DNA from: Thermoplasmata archaeon
Lineage (GTDB): Archaea; Thermoplasmatota; Thermoplasmata; Thermoplasmatales; Thermoplasmataceae
Assembly: GCA_021801305.1 (NCBI GenBank)
Contig: JAJYYD010000036.1
Coordinates: 1 to 5,923 of the forward strand
Length of the DNA: 5,923 nt
Direction: 5' to 3'
The notes below the pieces were generated by a model. That model was not told the origin of the DNA, made no database searches, and saw only the letters and a list, made by a program, of their open reading frames with translations. Below, in pieces: positions 1 to 5,524 of the stretch. How positions within the stretch are numbered: the stretch's first letter is position 1; each line of letters starts with the position of its first letter. The position numbers and the translations under genes were made by a program.

Positions 1-114
1 GCATCAAGGACCGAATCAGGTTACGAATCTTTTCTCTTTCAGGACTGGACAGTATGGGGGCTTACTTACCGCATTCTCCTGGATTTTATTGCTTTCGAAA
101 ACAGGCTGATCTGA
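1..114 (+). CDS. NUDIX hydrolase, CoA pyrophosphatase type (C-terminal fragment)
   Basis: Frame 1 is open from the first base to a TGA at 112-114 and gives 37 residues, the tail of a gene that begins outside the window. The fragment contains TVWGLTYRILLDFI, which closely resembles the conserved C-terminal W-G-(L/A)-T-(A/Y)-R-I-L-x-D-(F/L) segment of NUDIX hydrolases of the NudL/NUDT7 (CoA pyrophosphatase) type, preceded by the usual short strand with aromatic residues (YESFLF). Members cleave CoA and its derivatives to 3',5'-ADP and 4'-phosphopantetheine in the cytoplasm. The Nudix box itself lies outside the window, so catalytic competence cannot be judged. The gene converges with the sugar kinase on the opposite strand, leaving 99 bases between stop codons. 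The family call rests on one short motif and is an inference; a different NUDIX subfamily remains possible. Confidence 0.62.
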   Translation, partial: ASRTESGYESFLFQDWTVWGLTYRILLDFIAFENRLI

Positions 115-210
115 CTTTATGCTTAAACAGCAACTGCCATATACAAGTCAAAGGGAACAGAAAACTGAAAATACTCATTATCTAAGATGAGGATCAGCCG
201 CCAAATGTCA

Positions 211-230
211 GGATCAGAATATCCTGATCC
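211..230. terminator. inverted repeat over the kinase stop codon
   Basis: GGATCAG (211-217) and CTGATCC (224-230) form a perfect 7-base stem with a 6-base loop (AATATC). The repeat covers the last codons and the TGA stop (214-216) of the - strand kinase and lies about 100 bases past the stop of the + strand NUDIX gene. It could form an RNA hairpin in either transcript and mark the convergent 3' ends. It has no adjoining T-run, and archaeal termination usually depends on T-rich tracts, so termination function is only a possibility. A further copy of GGATCAG occurs at 191-197. Confidence 0.3.
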
Positions 231-1203
231 CTTCGTAGTCATAATTCACCCTTATGACAAGATCAGAAAAGGTCATCATCTCTTTCTGGAGGCTTTCTAT
301 TTCTCCCTTCCTGGCAATCATCAGTATAAATCCCTGGGATCCGCCCCCCATAAGTTTTGCTCCCTGTGCTCCGGAGGATAACGCCTTTTCTATAATCTCG
401 TCAATGGTTCTGTTGGTGACGTTTTCCCCGAATTTTTTCTTGATCTTCCACCCTTCGTTAATAAGTTCTATGAATCTGTCTGAATTTCCTGTTGTGACAC
501 ACAACTTCATATCATTGGCTATTTTTTTCATACTTTTTAAATTGACTAGGGTATTCTCATCACCCATTGAAGAGCTTGCAACCTGATCCTTCAATACCTG
601 TGAGCTTTCCCTGGTCTTGCCGGTATACAGGAGAAGTGTCCTTTTTTCAAGGTCCCCTATGAAGTCAGAAAACTGGTTTAGTGGAGTTGAATCTACACTG
701 TCCCCATTAAATTCCATATACTTGAATCCGCCCATTGATATGGCAAAAGGATCCTGTTTTCCAAGTATCACGCCAAAATAGTCCCGCTCGAGCCTGAAAG
801 CTTCATCTGCAATTTCCCTCCACGTCCTCTTTTCATGTTTTATGTGATATATGAGATTTAGGAGGGAGGTTGTAAGTGCACTGGAAGATCCAAGTCCTGA
901 ACCAGGAGGCACATCGCCATTGAGCACAACCCTTCCCCTGAGTATTCCATGCATTTCGAAAAGACCAAGTATCTTGTTCAGCAGATCTTTGCTTCCAGGG
1001 CTTTCATTAAGCACAAAACTCCTGAGGAAATCCCTGGAGGAAATTTCCAGTCCATACTGATCCGGCACATATGTAGCCATAACCCCGCGGTCAATGGTTG
1101 TGTTAACGACGGCTCCTCCATATTTCTCTGGAAAAGGACTGATATCGGTGCCGCCACCACCGAAACTTATACGTAAAGGACTGTAAGAAACTGTTTTTTC
1201 CAC
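214..1203 (-). CDS. GHMP-family sugar kinase, HddA-like (heptose 7-phosphate kinase type)
   Basis: This 329-residue cytoplasmic kinase of the GHMP superfamily transfers the ATP gamma-phosphate to a small substrate, probably a sugar phosphate. Three family motifs are in order. The N-terminal substrate motif P9-LRISFGGGGT-D20 is followed by GGAVVNTTIDR (29-39), a pairing typical of HddA and related sugar-1-kinases rather than mevalonate or homoserine kinase. The ATP loop is PPGSGLGSSSA (99-109). A GKQDPFA segment (148-154) holds the likely catalytic Asp151. The C-terminal glycine motif is KLMGGGSQGF (283-292). Length matches the family (about 320-340). The start is a GTG at 1201-1203, supported by AAGGTGG (1210-1216, read on the - strand) six bases upstream. 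By HddA analogy it may make heptose 1,7-bisphosphate for nucleotide-activated heptose used in glycans. No other heptose gene is in view, so substrate identity is inference; L-fucokinase-like or other sugar-1-kinase activity is possible. An isoprenoid-pathway kinase is less likely from motif 1. Confidence 0.8.
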   Translation of the reverse strand: MEKTVSYSPLRISFGGGGTDISPFPEKYGGAVVNTTIDRGVMATYVPDQYGLEISSRDFLRSFVLNESPGSKDLLNKILGLFEMHGILRGRVVLNGDVPPGSGLGSSSALTTSLLNLIYHIKHEKRTWREIADEAFRLERDYFGVILGKQDPFAISMGGFKYMEFNGDSVDSTPLNQFSDFIGDLEKRTLLLYTGKTRESSQVLKDQVASSSMGDENTLVNLKSMKKIANDMKLCVTTGNSDRFIELINEGWKIKKKFGENVTNRTIDEIIEKALSSGAQGAKLMGGGSQGFILMIARKGEIESLQKEMMTFSDLVIRVNYDYEGIRIF

Positions 1204-1209
1204 AATATT

Positions 1210-1247
1210 CCACCTTTTTACATAAGATAATATGTTGGCTAATATAA
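1210..1247 (-). promoter_or_regulatory. promoter and ribosome binding site of the GHMP kinase
   Basis: Read on the - strand, TTATATTA (1247-1240) is a good archaeal TATA box centred about 40 bases before the GTG start. Transcription would then begin near 1218, leaving a leader of roughly 15 bases that contains the Shine-Dalgarno sequence AAGGTGG (1216-1210) six bases before the start codon. The strong ribosome binding site is what fixes the GTG as the start, since no ATG is nearby. TATA position and start site are inferred from spacing only. Confidence 0.55.
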
Positions 1248-1312
1248 CTTATGCCGCCAGCCCATCTGCACTGATCAATTCACAACCCTATCTCTCGTCC
1301 GGTCTGCCAGTC

Positions 1313-1322
1313 CGGAATTCCG
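1313..1322. repeat. 10-base palindrome CGGAATTCCG upstream of the pyrophosphatase
   Basis: CGGAATTCCG is a perfect palindrome about 20 bases upstream of the proposed TATA box of the pyrophosphatase gene. A GTCCGG direct repeat (1297-1302 and 1310-1315) runs into it. The position would suit an activator or repressor site, and it shares CGGAA/CCG elements with the PadR operators further right, but a 10-base palindrome can occur by chance and no function is shown. Confidence 0.25.
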
Positions 1323-1330
1323 AGTCCCAA

Positions 1331-1373
1331 CAGAAATCATAATAAATAAATAGAAACTTAAAATAACCACACA
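1331..1373 (+). promoter_or_regulatory. promoter of the pyrophosphatase operon (probably leaderless)
   Basis: AATAAATA (1341-1348), preceded by a purine-rich stretch (CAGAAATC) suited to transcription factor B, is centred about 29 bases ahead of the ATG at 1374. The normal archaeal TATA-to-start distance of about 25 bases would put transcription initiation at or just before the start codon. There is no Shine-Dalgarno motif in front of this gene, which agrees with a leaderless message. A second AT-rich stretch at 1356-1364 is too close to the ATG to be the TATA box. Confidence 0.5.
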
Positions 1374-1919
1374 ATGACTAATTCAAAAAATGACAGTTAC
1401 TGGCATACGGTCAGTCTAGGGAAAAATCCACCTGAAGATCTTAATGTTATTGTGGAAACACCAAGGGGAAGCAGGAACAAGTACGAGATTTCCAAGGAGT
1501 TCTCTGGAGTAGTACTGGATCGTGTCCTGCACTCATCAGTTGTCTACCCTGTTGATTACGGGGCAGTACCAGGAACGCTTTACGACGACGGGGACCCGCT
1601 GGATGCCATGGTTCTGGTTACGCATCCGACACTTCCAGGAATAGTTCTTTCTGCAAGACCCATAGGACTCATGAAGATGGTTGACCAGGGCGAACTTGAC
1701 AATAAAATCCTGATGGTTGCAACCAAGGATCCGTATTACAGGGATGTGAAGACTTACAAGGACCTCCCCGTGCATCTTATGGACGAGATACTGAACTTCT
1801 TCCAGACCTACAAGATACTTGAAAACAAGAAGACGGAGGTCACCGGCTGGGAAGGAAAGGAAGCTGCCATAAAGGATATTGAGAGATCCATCAAGGCATA
1901 CAATGAGAAATATAAATAA
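1374..1919 (+). CDS. ppa: inorganic pyrophosphatase, soluble family I
   Basis: This 181-residue cytoplasmic enzyme hydrolyses pyrophosphate to two phosphates, pulling nucleic acid, aminoacyl-tRNA, nucleotide-sugar and isoprenoid synthesis forward. The signature DGDPLDA (72-78) is intact. Aligning by eye to the E. coli enzyme, the active-site set is complete: Glu28, Lys36, Glu38, Arg50, Tyr58, Tyr62, Asp72, Asp74, Asp77, Asp104, Asp109, Lys111, Tyr146 and Lys147. Length is normal for archaeal and bacterial family I enzymes (about 165-180), with a short extra N-terminal stretch (residues 1-18). The ATG at 1374 is preferred because the TATA box lies at leaderless distance. It is the first gene of a tight + strand cluster, followed after 8 bases by a small unknown gene. 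The clustering suggests constitutive housekeeping expression. Identification is secure. Confidence 0.96.
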   Translation: MTNSKNDSYWHTVSLGKNPPEDLNVIVETPRGSRNKYEISKEFSGVVLDRVLHSSVVYPVDYGAVPGTLYDDGDPLDAMVLVTHPTLPGIVLSARPIGLMKMVDQGELDNKILMVATKDPYYRDVKTYKDLPVHLMDEILNFFQTYKILENKKTEVTGWEGKEAAIKDIERSIKAYNEKYK

Positions 1920-1927
1920 ATGAAAAC

Positions 1928-2260
1928 ATGGTCGATATAACAATTCCAGTTGGCAAGGGGAAAATAACTGTTTCCAGGGGTGTGGTTAAGTTACTGATGA
2001 CCGGCAAGTACCTGACCATCAGGACTGTCGTATCACAATCCCCATGCACCGACGGTATGTGCCAGAGAATTATAGAACCGGAGGTGGGTATTGAAAATCC
2101 AACTGATGATCCAGACCTCAGGATTTTTGCCGGGGATGGCATATTTCTTGGAATAGACCAGAATGTGTTTTCTTCTGTGGATAAAGGAAGGGAAGAGGTT
2201 GTCGTAAAGAAATCTATCTCAGGAAAGCTTATAGCACAGGGTCTGGATTTCACGTCCTGA
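1928..2260 (+). CDS. uncharacterised 110-residue protein with a C-x4-C pair
   Basis: I do not recognise this family with confidence. The protein is soluble, with no signal or membrane segment. It appears beta-rich: short alternating hydrophobic strands (residues 2-7, 11-15, 28-35, 64-75, 90-94), then a cysteine pair Cys40-TDGM-Cys45, the segment EPEVG (50-54), and a C-terminal strand ending in GLDF. The order (Cys pair, then E-P-E-V-G, then a GIFLGID-like strand, then K-L-I-x-x-GL) recalls small HesB/IscA-like and 'CC/Se motif' proteins, which suggests metal or Fe-S related binding, but this is a weak resemblance by eye. An in-frame stop at 1913-1915 means the ATG at 1928 is the earliest usable start. 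It lies 8 bases after the pyrophosphatase stop and 21 before the MFS transporter, so it is probably co-transcribed. No clear Shine-Dalgarno motif is present. Confidence 0.8.
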   Translation: MVDITIPVGKGKITVSRGVVKLLMTGKYLTIRTVVSQSPCTDGMCQRIIEPEVGIENPTDDPDLRIFAGDGIFLGIDQNVFSSVDKGREEVVVKKSISGKLIAQGLDFTS

Positions 2261-2281
2261 TCTCATATTTTTAATAACCCC

Positions 2282-3550
2282 ATGAATTTACCCTACACGG
2301 TAAAACAAGCGCTTGGGGAACGTCTTCTTTTTTCAAATCATGTGCTCTGGGGGGTTAGCGTCGCCTCATCAATCAGATCTATAGGATTCGGTGCAACATG
2401 GCCCTTCATGGCTATATTCTTCAATATTGATCTTGGAATCCCGATATATGAAGTGGGGATCATTTTTACTCTCCTGTCAGTTGTTTCAATTGTGGTGAGC
2501 TTACTGGGCGGCGGACTTGCTGATAAAATTGGCAGAAAAAACACGATAGTGATTGGAAGCATGCTTGGTTTCGCCCTTTATCTTTCATTGTCGCTGATGC
2601 TAATCCTGAAGGTTCCAATAATATTTGTAATAGTTGTCTTCATAATCTCGGCAACCTCCGGAGCACTTATATTTCCGGCCGCTTCGGCACTAGTTGCAGA
2701 TTATACTGAAGACGACCAGAGGATGAAAGGTTACGTTATATACCGAATTCTTTCAAACCTGGGATGGGCCATAGGCCCCCTTATCGGATCTTTTCTGTTC
2801 AACAGCGGCCTGGATGTAATCTTCCTTTTTGTATCAATATCAAGCCTTGTCCAGTTCATGGTGGTCGTATTCACGGTCAGGGACCGGAAAAAAAGGGACC
2901 ACACAAGAAAAGCCGGGGAACGGTTCAGCTTACTGGTCCTGGACAAGTACCTGATAGTATTCGGGCTTGCCACGTTCCTCGTTACAATGGTTGCTTCCCA
3001 GTTCAGTGTAACTTTCCCGGTTTATGCATCCATAAAGATTGGAATACCAGAAGCAGATCTTGGCTATATATATGCAGTTAATGGTACAGTAGTAGTTGTA
3101 GGGCAGTATCCAATGATAATGGGCCTGAAAAAATTTCCCGACATTTTTATAATGATACTGGGTGCAGTATTCTACTCGGTGGGATACTTCATTGTAAGCT
3201 TCTCACATAATCTCGTTGGCCTTATGTTTGATATGCTGATAATAACCATGGGCGAGAACCTTACGTCCCCAGTGATCAATACTGTGGTCTCAAAGATAGC
3301 TGCAGAGGGGAAAATGGCCAGGTATATGGGTTTCATAGGCATGCTGAATTCCACAGGACGGGCACTGGGTCCATCCATTGGTTCGACATTCCTTTACATC
3401 TTCGCATACAACGGACTTAAGGTCTGGTCAGCAGTTGATATATTCGGCCTTGGTTCAATCGTTATCTTCATGATATTCAGCGGCATGATTTTCAGAAATC
3501 CAAATCTGAAGGAGAAAGGCATAATAAACAGGAAAATCCAGAAAATCTGA
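2282..3550 (+). CDS. major facilitator superfamily (MFS) transporter, 12 helices
   Basis: This 422-residue integral membrane protein has the hydrophobic profile of a 12-helix secondary transporter. The loop between helices 2 and 3 carries the MFS signature GGLADKIGRKNT (77-88, motif A). A charged segment (DYTEDDQRMKG, 140-150) precedes a helix with Arg155, and GWAIGPLIGSFL (161-172) resembles the motif C region typical of proton-coupled antiporters. A basic central loop (about 199-214) separates two six-helix halves. The second half repeats a gating-like segment, STGRALGPSIGS (357-368). Substrate cannot be read from sequence; a drug/H+ exporter-like role is favoured by these motifs, though sugar or metabolite transport is possible. 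It follows the small gene by 21 bases and probably shares its message. A TTTTTAATAA stretch (2268-2277) just before the ATG looks TATA-like but is too close to serve this start. GTG at 2341 is an alternative start that would remove 20 residues. Confidence 0.92.
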   Translation: MNLPYTVKQALGERLLFSNHVLWGVSVASSIRSIGFGATWPFMAIFFNIDLGIPIYEVGIIFTLLSVVSIVVSLLGGGLADKIGRKNTIVIGSMLGFALYLSLSLMLILKVPIIFVIVVFIISATSGALIFPAASALVADYTEDDQRMKGYVIYRILSNLGWAIGPLIGSFLFNSGLDVIFLFVSISSLVQFMVVVFTVRDRKKRDHTRKAGERFSLLVLDKYLIVFGLATFLVTMVASQFSVTFPVYASIKIGIPEADLGYIYAVNGTVVVVGQYPMIMGLKKFPDIFIMILGAVFYSVGYFIVSFSHNLVGLMFDMLIITMGENLTSPVINTVVSKIAAEGKMARYMGFIGMLNSTGRALGPSIGSTFLYIFAYNGLKVWSAVDIFGLGSIVIFMIFSGMIFRNPNLKEKGIINRKIQKI

Positions 3551-3573
3551 TCCTGCACTTCTTAGTCCGGTCC

Positions 3574-3609
3574 TTAATTATTTACCTGCCAAAACAGTGT
3601 AATAATTAA
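3574..3609. terminator. 9-base inverted repeat between convergent genes
   Basis: TTAATTATT (3574-3582) and AATAATTAA (3601-3609) are perfect inverted copies separated by 18 bases, 24 bases after the MFS stop. A transcript from either strand could fold here, but the stem is entirely A-T. It sits between the converging MFS and PadR genes, where a two-way terminator is expected. Function is inferred from position. Confidence 0.35.
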
Positions 3610-3642
3610 AAAAAGGTTAAAAATAAAGTTCCTTTAAAAAGG
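3601..3642 (-). terminator. T-rich terminator of the PadR gene
   Basis: Read on the - strand, the region just past the PadR stop has a small hairpin (CCTTT/AAAGG, 3631-3642) followed by T5 (3623-3619) and T7 (3614-3608) runs. Consecutive T-runs on the coding strand are the usual archaeal termination signal, so this is the likely 3' end of the repressor message. Confidence 0.5.
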
Positions 3643-3651
3643 GATAGGGGT

Positions 3652-4218
3652 TTACTGGCTGTTCTTGTCGGCCGGCTCTTCAGGAATCTTTTCAATAAGC
3701 CCGGAGATGCGGTTCTTCAGCTCAGCAAGCGCAGATTTCTGTCCTGAAAGATCGTCAGCAATATCGTTGAAATAGTTTATGTAACTGTTGATCTGGGACA
3801 GAATGTCTTCCGGTTCATCCGGCATCCATCTTCTCCTGAAACCAACCATTGTTTTCCTGTGGAATTCAATCTCTTTTTTCCCGCTTTCAGAAATGGAGTA
3901 ACGGCCATCGGCATTCTTATGGATCAGCCCCTGTTCTTCCATGCTTGCGAGCATAGGATAAATAGATCCGGGGCTGGGTTTCCATCTCCCCTCCGTTGTC
4001 TTTTCCATTGCAGCCATTATCTCTGATCCCTTCTTGGGGCTGTCACTGATAAGATCGAGAACAATTGGTCTCAAGCCGCGGAATCTCATAGGCCCGCTGC
4101 CCATGTGACCCTCGTCTGATCCCATGCGTCCCCTGCATTCATGCATTCTTGTTCCGCGATCATCCGCCCATTTCCCTTCTTCTTTTCCGTACCTGTTATG
4201 ATGTTCATATCCATTCAT
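3652..4218 (-). CDS. PadR-family transcriptional repressor with His/Cys-rich N-terminal tail
   Basis: The 188-residue cytoplasmic DNA-binding protein belongs to the PadR family. The winged-helix domain spans about residues 44-115: LRPIVLDLI (49-57), KGSEIMAAME (63-72), then the family hallmark PSPGSIYPMLASMEEQGLI (81-99) and the wing NADGRYSISESGK. A helical C-terminal part (about 136-178) is the usual dimerisation region. The N-terminal 40 residues are hydrophilic with His6, His7, His26, Cys28 and His38, which might bind metal; similar His/Gly-rich tails occur in other PadR proteins. The frame stays open upstream to a TTG at 4278, but those codons run through the TATA box and both operators, so the ATG at 4216-4218 is chosen. 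PadR proteins commonly repress multidrug transporters and themselves; the MFS gene next door is a candidate target. The ligand is unknown. Confidence 0.9.
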   Translation of the reverse strand: MNGYEHHNRYGKEEGKWADDRGTRMHECRGRMGSDEGHMGSGPMRFRGLRPIVLDLISDSPKKGSEIMAAMEKTTEGRWKPSPGSIYPMLASMEEQGLIHKNADGRYSISESGKKEIEFHRKTMVGFRRRWMPDEPEDILSQINSYINYFNDIADDLSGQKSALAELKNRISGLIEKIPEEPADKNSQ

Positions 4219-4236
4219 TTTCGTCACTATCTTATG

Positions 4237-4251
4237 TATCGGAAACCGATA
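4237..4251. promoter_or_regulatory. operator 1 of the PadR gene (TATCGGAAACCGATA)
   Basis: TATCGG-AAA-CCGATA is a perfect inverted repeat of two 6-base half sites around a 3-base spacer. It lies between the TATA box and the start codon of the PadR gene, overlapping the downstream edge of the TATA box. A dimeric winged-helix repressor bound here would block TBP or polymerase. Symmetry and placement are seen directly; binding by the gene's own product is inferred. Confidence 0.7.
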
Positions 4252-4257
4252 TTTAAA
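4249..4257 (-). promoter_or_regulatory. TATA box of the PadR gene
   Basis: Read on the - strand, TTTAAATAT is centred 35 bases upstream of the ATG at 4218, which predicts a transcription start near 4227 and a leader of only about 9 bases. No Shine-Dalgarno motif fits in that leader. The box sits in the gap between the two operators, and its position excludes the longer TTG-started version of the protein. Confidence 0.6.
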
Positions 4258-4259
4258 CA

Positions 4260-4274
4260 TATCGAATTCCGATA
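4260..4274. promoter_or_regulatory. operator 2 of the PadR gene (TATCGAATTCCGATA)
   Basis: TATCG-AATTC-CGATA repeats operator 1 with the sixth base of one half site changed. Its centre is 23 bases from that of operator 1, about two helical turns, so two dimers could bind the same face. It covers the place expected for the transcription factor B recognition element just upstream of the TATA box. Confidence 0.66.
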
Positions 4275-4278
4275 ACAA

Positions 4279-4478
4279 TTAATTTTAGTATTCTCTACCA
4301 ACCAAACTTTCATCGTGATTAAATGGGGTGAAATCAGCTTAACTAATTCTTGAAGGATGTTGAAAGTGACCGTATTCATTCATAGTTCTCTTGAAATAAG
4401 GAATATCTGGAAAATGTTCTGCTTTCAATCCAGGGATTTAAGTCCAATGTTCTTTCATGCTTGAGAGCGTAAAGACAT
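4279..4478. other. 200-base gap without a convincing gene
   Basis: The stretch between the PadR promoter and the small membrane protein gene holds only short or startless reading frames on both strands. The longest with a start is a 35-codon + strand frame from 4357. No divergent gene shares the PadR operators. No repeat, RNA gene or clear promoter was seen. The terminator of the downstream - strand membrane pair should lie here, but no T-run longer than four bases follows the stop on that strand. Confidence 0.4.
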
Positions 4479-4739
4479 TTATTTCTTAATATAATTATAA
4501 GCATACACAAATGTCACTATATACAAAACTACAAAAGCAAGGAACAGAAACAATGAAAATGGGCGTGTATAGAATGTAACATAAAGCTGGATCCCACCAC
4601 TTCCGTTCGAACTTGTTATATTTTGTAAGGGGTACTTGCTCTCTACTGCAAATATATTTGTGTAATTATAAATAAATAACAAAATCAGAATAACCGCATC
4701 TGACACGAAAAGGAGCGAAAATTTCTTTCTCGGCATCAT
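4479..4739 (-). CDS. small two-helix membrane protein, uncharacterised
   Basis: The 86-residue protein has no family I can name. A basic N-terminus (MMPRKK) is followed by a hydrophobic segment at about 8-29, a 30-residue polar loop rich in Ser, Asn and Gly (31-60), and a second hydrophobic segment at about 61-82 ending in a short basic tail (IKK). By the positive-inside rule both ends face the cytoplasm and the loop faces outside. A longer frame reaches back to 4829 inside the upstream gene, but the ATG at 4737-4739 begins one base after the upstream TGA. A GGAG (4753-4750 on the - strand) sits ten bases before it, indicating translational coupling. It therefore probably works together with the upstream surface protein, perhaps as a partner or membrane anchor. 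Low-complexity hydrophobicity makes homology detection hard. Confidence 0.68.
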   Translation of the reverse strand: MMPRKKFSLLFVSDAVILILLFIYNYTNIFAVESKYPLQNITSSNGSGGIQLYVTFYTRPFSLFLFLAFVVLYIVTFVYAYNYIKK

Positions 4740-4740
4740 T

Positions 4741-5427
4741 TCATCTTGGCTCCATGTCAACCGTGAAGCTCCATTTGAACCAACCCACTTCAAATTCATA
4801 CTGGCCATCAGGAAGTTCCAATGGGCCAAATTTCTTTATCAATTCAACCGTCACTGTAGTATGAAAATCTGAAAAAGAACTAAGACAAGAAAAAGAACCT
4901 GCTTCTCCACTGTTTGGAACAGACCAGTTAAAGCCTGAAGTGTCAGAAATTGTTATTTCAACGCTATAGAATGGTGAGGTTATACCGGTGTTATAATTGC
5001 CAGATACCGAAAAACTTCCCCCAAGTAATACCCTCCTCCCAGGCAGCTCTTCCCATCTCAACTCTATATTCACTTTTCCGCCAGGGGTTATCAGCACACC
5101 GCAAGTTGAAAAGCCGGCTAGATTTTCAGTGCAATATACATTGAAAGGATATCCAGCAGGTCTGTTACCCGATTCATTTAAAGCAGAGATGGAGCCAGGA
5201 TTTCTGGAATTATCGGTTCCTGACATTTCCTTTCCCATGTCATATCCCAAAGTGTAATATAAACCGCCGTTCACAGTAGCAGTTTTTGAAGAATAGGAAA
5301 CATAAGTGGAAAGAACTTCTTCACTTCTTTTTGACCCGTGAGTGGGAATATTGACCCCAGAGAAAGCATACAACAACATAACCATAACCAAAATGATTAC
5401 CTCTGAAATTTTTATTTTTTTCTTCAT
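4741..5427 (-). CDS. membrane-anchored, probably surface-exposed beta-rich protein, uncharacterised
   Basis: This 228-residue protein starts with MKKKIKI, then one hydrophobic segment (about residues 9-25), giving a signal peptide or signal anchor, with the remaining 200 residues predicted outside the cell. The exported part is rich in Ser, Gly, Thr and Asn with alternating strand patterns (for example 132-144 and 154-161), contains Cys99, Cys109 and Cys181, and ends with a Trp-containing segment, EFEVGWFKWSF (211-221). It looks like one or two beta-sandwich domains, but no family is recognised. The frame could extend to 5493, yet the ATG at 5425-5427 is preferred because it gives a canonical signal segment and lies at leaderless distance from a TATA box. 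The stop is one base from the next gene's ATG, so the two form an operon. A role in the cell envelope, adhesion or pilus-like structures is speculation. Confidence 0.75.
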   Translation of the reverse strand: MKKKIKISEVIILVMVMLLYAFSGVNIPTHGSKRSEEVLSTYVSYSSKTATVNGGLYYTLGYDMGKEMSGTDNSRNPGSISALNESGNRPAGYPFNVYCTENLAGFSTCGVLITPGGKVNIELRWEELPGRRVLLGGSFSVSGNYNTGITSPFYSVEITISDTSGFNWSVPNSGEAGSFSCLSSFSDFHTTVTVELIKKFGPLELPDGQYEFEVGWFKWSFTVDMEPR

Positions 5428-5446
5428 GGAAATAAATATGCTTACA

Positions 5447-5460
5447 TATATATTCCGCTT
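5447..5460 (-). promoter_or_regulatory. promoter of the surface-protein pair (probably leaderless)
   Basis: Read on the - strand, AAGCGG followed by AATATATA (5454-5447) gives a purine-rich recognition element and TATA box. Its centre is about 24 bases ahead of the ATG at 5427, so the transcript would begin at or next to the start codon. No Shine-Dalgarno motif precedes the ATG. This spacing is the main reason for rejecting the longer start at 5493, which lies upstream of the promoter. Confidence 0.55.
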
Positions 5461-5524
5461 GAAAGAAATTGGTTCAGATGTCATTTGAATCAAAGATTCT
5501 TAATTTCTGGTATAATACGGAAAT

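Noticed and set aside
254..1176. Several + strand reading frames of 64-110 codons inside the kinase gene
   Set aside because: They overlap a gene with intact GHMP motifs on the other strand and show no family features or start signals.
1536..1943. A 135-codon - strand frame opposite the pyrophosphatase
   Set aside because: The + strand protein has every catalytic residue of family I pyrophosphatase; the opposite frame is its shadow.
3582..3650. AT-rich tract considered as a replication origin or attachment site
   Set aside because: It lies between two convergent stop codons, and T-runs plus short hairpins are explained by transcription termination; no repeated origin boxes or tRNA are nearby.
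4219..4278. A 20-residue N-terminal extension of the PadR protein from a TTG codon
   Set aside because: Those codons coincide with both palindromic operators and the TATA box, so they are promoter DNA and would not be in the transcript.
4339..4481. Overlapping - strand frames after the small membrane protein gene, one of 32 codons (4437-4339), that read somewhat like decayed coding sequence
   Set aside because: They lack suitable starts, are interrupted by stops, and match no family I recognise; too short to call a pseudogene.
4740..4829. A 30-residue N-terminal extension of the small membrane protein
   Set aside because: It lies wholly inside the coding end of the upstream gene in another frame; the ATG one base after the upstream stop, with a GGAG site, is a far better start.
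5428..5493. A 22-residue N-terminal extension of the surface protein
   Set aside because: It runs through the TATA box, and the shorter start gives a standard signal segment at leaderless distance.
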